The position numbers and the translations under genes are program-made. Below, piece by piece: positions 52,096-55,625 of a stretch of DNA of 55,625 nt. This stretch comes from Mesotaenium endlicherianum (taxonomy: Eukaryota > Streptophyta > Zygnematophyceae > Zygnematales > Mesotaeniaceae): NCBI GenBank assembly GCA_009602735.1, contig WELA01005791.1, positions 6,159 through 61,783 of the forward strand, in the 5' to 3' direction. Below the pieces are notes generated by a model, which saw nothing but the letters and a program-made list of their open reading frames with translations, searched no databases and was not told the origin of the DNA. Numbering within the stretch: position 1 is the stretch's first letter; every line of letters begins with the position of its first letter.

Positions 52096-54322
52096 GGCTC
52101 ACAAGTTTATTTGTTTTCGGGGCTTGACCGGAGTTCATGCGATTGTCTTTTCTCTGTGCCCACAGTGGTCGGCACCTGTCAGAGTGAGGGCATGATCAGA
52201 CAGACCAGCATTTGGTCACCTATTGCGCACAGCTCACAAGGTCGCTAAATGCTCGACCGCCCCCCTCCAACGAATTCTGACGACATCAAACGTTTTCCCG
52301 GGGAAGTCGACGGGGAGGCCTATGAGCATTTGGCTCAATGGGTAAACACTGACACTCGCTACCGAGCAACTGCCACCTGACGGTCAGCAAAGTACTGGTC
52401 TCACGGTCTGGATGTGAATGGCCAAACCAGCTCAACCGCTCCAGAAACCGTCCATATGAGGGTAAAAGGCGCAACTGCTCGTTAACGCGCCTGTCGACAC
52501 CCGTGATCCACACCTTTACCCTAGTGGTCGATTACAGTCCATTGACGATCGGATGCTCCTGGTTCATTCACACGTACGATCTCGTTATTCCAGATGAGAC
52601 CGTCCAGGATGCCGAAGGTGATATCTGGCAATTCCTGGTCGAAATTGGCGGATTCCAGACTCCGGACTTTTAAAGTTCAGAGCAGTTCAGAGCCCGGACT
52701 CCAGACTCGACTCGAGCGGTCATGTACGGCAAATGTACGATAAGGAGTGGCGAGGAAGGATAAGCAGAAGGCACCATAGATAGTTCGCGCACTGTGCATC
52801 GTCCTTAATCACGTAAAGTTTGTAAACAGCATTACAGTATCCTCAGGTCTGTCAGGTCTCGGCGTCGCGAGTGTCACTGTGAGTTGCTGTGAGTAAATTA
52901 TATGTCCGTTTGGCAGGCTCAATACTCTTCTTTTTGTGCAGCTCATACGAAGCTGAGTGTAAGTTCTTTTCTTGCTCTTCTCTAGCGAGACTGCAGACAC
53001 TTGAGCAGTAACCAGTACAAATAACAGTTTGGCTTTTCTTTTGCAGTAGTGCTCTCCGGCTCTTGTATTTTTAGTCACCGTATAGATCTGTAAAAATAAT
53101 TCAAAGTAGTTTCTGTGCGGCTGGACACCGAATGCACAGGTCTACATAGCACTGCTTGAGTGCCATAGACAAAGCAGGGGTTACCTGCACGTATAGTGGT
53201 TACACGTCAAGGTAACTACTCCACACTTTGTGTATGTGTGTCGCTGCAGCAGAAAGGCCTTATATACACGAATCACCATGTTTGACAAGTCAGTGATACT
53301 CCTCGTAAGCTTCTTGTAAGAAGTCGACATATTTATTGCAGTCATAAAAGGTTTTGAAGTATATATATACATCTTCCGCATATGTGGTTCCAATAATACG
53401 CATTTAAATTAATACCTTCACCAGGGACTCTGGCGATGCCACTTTGGTCTGCCTTCACATCTTACTGGATGGTGATCCACAGGTGCTGAATTCACAGGCA
53501 ATGCAGGAAGTAATTTTATAAGTAGTTTATTGATATATTAAGCTTCATAATCATCTCCCAGAGGTGGGGGAGATGAATCCATCTTGGCTATCATTTCTAT
53601 ACTCCTAACTTTTGTAGCTTACTGGCTTGAAGCACCCCATCAAGGTGCATACACATGGTTGCAATAAGATAGACCTCGGGACCGTACAACCCCTCTTTTT
53701 CTGGATTATGCCAGACAGGACTATAGTAGTCATCCTTACACACCCATGTACTACATTGACTCTGAAAAAATAAGGAAGTGGGCAAGTGCAAGTGCAAGGT
53801 TTTGAAACATTGATACGATAAATTGGGTTGTTGCCTCTGAATGGGGAAGGTATGTTTACATGCCGTGCAATTTGGGGAAGTACTAATTTCAGCCTTCTAT
53901 AGTCCCACATAATCCACGCACAAGAGGGTTATGAAGGCAAGGGAGATGCTTCTGTGTTAATTGTTAGTTTGTGGTAAATTTCAAGAGCAGTCTGTAGGGG
54001 ATGTAACAGTAGGCTGAGAAAGACAGGAGAAGATGATACTCCTCCCAGTGTGTGAACATCGGGTAAGATAAAGATAATGAGAGAGAAAGAGGGGGTTAAA
54101 GCAAAGGCAGCTCAGAAAGATGTTGCATCAAAGTGCAGACAGATGATGTTGTCATATTCTGCCATCTGTCTGCCACTCAATAGTGCTTTCATATCCAGTG
54201 TACTTGTTTAAACAAATGACCTGCATAACAACACAGAAGCACTTGTTTGCTTGGATCTGTTGAGGTGTATGCGTGCATGATCATCAGAGTGTGCATTGCA
54301 GGCCTGCTGGGGTGTCACATCC

Positions 54323-54358
54323 GCTTCTGCTTCTGCTTTGCTTCTGCTTCTGCTTCTG
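54323..54358. repeat. CTTCTG-type short tandem repeat
   Basis: Repeated CTTCTG and TTCTGC hexamers with one interruption (CTTTGCTTCTG). Confidence 0.75.
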
Positions 54359-54550
54359 ATGTGGTCTGATACTGATATAACTGTAAGACCTTGGGGTAAC
54401 AGGAGGAAGTGGGCTTGGAAGGCGTCTAGACCCTTGCTTCTTATCTCCGCTTGCCTGAACACGTAGTACAATCTTACATGCAGCACCTTACTCTTCAATC
54501 ACCATCATATACATGTCAATATATTCTATTTAGAACCAAATAAGCTCATA

Positions 54551-54715
54551 TGCTGTACATTGTATGTCGTGCATGCACAATACATCATGTGACAGGCGCC
54601 ATCGATCAGAAGTGAATTTGCTGATCTGACCTCGTGTGCTGTACATTGTGTGCCGTTTATGCATGAACCATCTTGTGACAGGCCCATCGATCAGGAGTGA
54701 AGCTGCTGATCTGTC
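54551..54715 (+). repeat. Diverged direct repeat, two units of about 80 bp
   Basis: Both units (54551 and 54637) begin TGCTGTACATTGT, contain TGTGACAGG and CATCGATCAG, and end near GCTGATCTG. The offset is 86 bases. The second unit ends just upstream of the candidate exon at 54731. Confidence 0.75.
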
Positions 54716-54730
54716 CGGCAAGGAGCAGGC

Positions 54731-54817
54731 ATGAGCTTCTTCGAGTCTCGTGCGGAGAGAGACCTGCGGAAAGAGAAGGGGTTTGAGCCCGCCACAACCC
54801 AAGAGTTCAATGCCAAG
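54731..54817 (+). CDS. Candidate first coding exon of a host gene
   Basis: The ATG at 54731 opens 29 codons (MSFFESRAERDLRKEKGFEP, then ATTQEFNAK) ending exactly at AAG followed by GTACAT, a plausible 5' splice site in phase 0. The composition is balanced and charged, unlike the low-complexity DNA downstream. I do not recognise the protein. The CT-rich tract after it would lie in the intron. The remaining exons would be beyond or late in the window and none was identified. It could also be a chance ORF. Confidence 0.35.
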
Positions 54818-54862
54818 GTACATCTGCCCACCCCTCTCCGATGCGAATAGCAGACATCCACA

Positions 54863-55035
54863 ATGCACACCCTCCCTCCCTTCCTACCCCTCTCCCTCCC
54901 TCCCTCACTTCACACCCCCCTTTCTCCTTCCCTCCCTTCCCTTCTCTCTTCCTCCCTATCTTCCTCCCTCTCCGACTCCCTCTCCCTCCAATCCTCTCTC
55001 CCTCTCCCTCCCTACCTCCTCCCCTCCCCTCCCTT
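54863..55035. repeat. Pyrimidine-rich low-complexity tract
   Basis: About 170 bases of CCCT and CTCCCT blocks (CCTCCCTCCC, TTCCTCCCTC) almost free of purines on the plus strand. The long ORFs through it are composition artefacts. A tract of this kind can form triplex DNA. Confidence 0.8.
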
Positions 55036-55320
55036 GCACACGTGTAAATATATGTCTGCACAGTCACCACATGCGCAACGTGCAATATTGAAGATCTAGA
55101 TTCATCAAGTATGTTCTCCAAGTGGAGCCCCCATATATCTTATATCCTGGCCTTGCATCCTCTCACGAAAGACAAGTTAGCAAGAGGGGATGTCCTGCAA
55201 TGTACGTCTTTCAGAAACACTTTGCGTTCCAGTCACTCTCCTTTATGTGTACCCGTCCCTTTGTTCTACACACATATTAGTCCATAGATACATATGTGAA
55301 GGCTTTTTTTATGTATGCAG

Positions 55321-55325
<5 letters not shown>

Positions 55326-55353
<28 letters not shown>
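55326..55353. repeat. (CA)n microsatellite
   Basis: About 14 uninterrupted CA dinucleotides after GCGCG. Confidence 0.92.
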
Positions 55354-55354
<1 letters not shown>

Positions 55355-55591
55355 GCACAAAAGTCGGGGATGTATGTGATTGTACCCACACACTTACGTG
55401 TGTATATGTACGTCCATATCGTGTGTCTATATGTGTGTCTATCACTGACATATGTAAGGACCTGAGTATAGTGGGTAGTCCTGCCTCAGAACGCTGTCCT
55501 GGTGACTGCCATGTGTCAAATTAGAGGAAGCTCCGTGCTTGCTCGCTTGCTTCACAATGACGAGTGGGCTGTGGGAAGGAGAGATATCCAA

Positions 55592-55593
<2 letters not shown>

Positions 55594-55625
<32 letters not shown>
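55594..55625. repeat. (GA)n microsatellite at window end
   Basis: Alternating GA from 55594 to the last base; it probably continues beyond the window. Confidence 0.92.

Larger units (their letters stand above)
52096..54730. other. Host flank without recognisable genes
   Basis: No transposon domain, long ORF or RNA gene is evident on either strand. Short ORFs here have no recognisable motif. Small repeats near 54323 and 54551 are listed separately. Introns or untranslated parts of a host gene are possible. Confidence 0.5.

Noticed and set aside
52286..53410. Short minus-strand ORFs in the right flank as genes
   Set aside because: Each is under 90 codons, with no recognisable domain, no start context or conservation to lean on.
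54750..55099. Long ORFs on both strands through 54750-55121
   Set aside because: They are produced by the CT-rich low-complexity tract and have proline/serine or glycine/arginine monotony with no domain.

Overview
This window is eukaryotic nuclear DNA made almost entirely of nested Ty3/gypsy LTR retrotransposons. The host is probably in the green lineage. The evidence is chromodomain-bearing pol genes (chromoviruses) and primer-binding sites complementary to initiator tRNA-Met. The mix of families recalls charophyte algae such as Chara, but that is recollection and not something the sequence proves. Three families can be separated by LTR, gag and pol. Family 1 (LTR about 500 bp, TGTAGTG...CTACA) comprises A and B. 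Family 2 (LTR about 718 bp, TGTAATG...TTTCA, with an extra third ORF after pol) comprises C, D, E and F. Family 3 (LTR about 743 bp, TGTAAGG...CTTTCA) comprises a solo LTR, G, and an array of three units, H, I and J.

Layout. 1-3745: right half of element A (+). 3746-5003: single-copy-looking DNA with leucine-rich-repeat-like coding remnants. 5004-20707: element C (+), a complete but decayed family 2 element carrying two nested insertions. These are D (9707-11548), a reversed, 5'-truncated family 2 fragment inside the integrase region, and B (15009-20053, minus), an internally deleted family 1 element in C's 3' LTR with a perfect AGCCT target-site duplication. 20713-21891: short non-repetitive stretch. 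21892-51052: element F (+), family 2, whose 5' LTR is split by element E (22312-29763, minus), whose gag is split by solo LTR G (30901-31641), and whose pol is broken by the family 3 array (34173-51017, minus). The array has four LTRs alternating with three internal regions; the middle unit (I) has open gag and pol. 51053-52095: broken PIF/Harbinger-type transposase remnant (minus). 52096-55625: host flank with microsatellites and a candidate first coding exon (54731-54817).

How the parts work. In each family gag and pol lie in overlapping frames with pol at -1, and a hairpin sits at or just after the gag stop. In family 2 this follows a canonical TTTAAAA heptamer, so Gag-Pol is probably made by -1 ribosomal frameshifting. 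Family 2 also carries a third ORF of about 560 codons between the chromodomain and the 3' LTR. It has a coiled-coil start, an unrecognised central domain, an acidic stretch and an Arg/Ser-rich tail. Phased GTGAC repeats, a TATA-like box and a pyrimidine-rich leader lie just upstream. This third ORF is the best candidate here for an undescribed component.

Three single N characters (17655, 26306, 26819) are contig joins. The last coincides with loss of the whole reverse transcriptase of element E and may be an assembly artefact.
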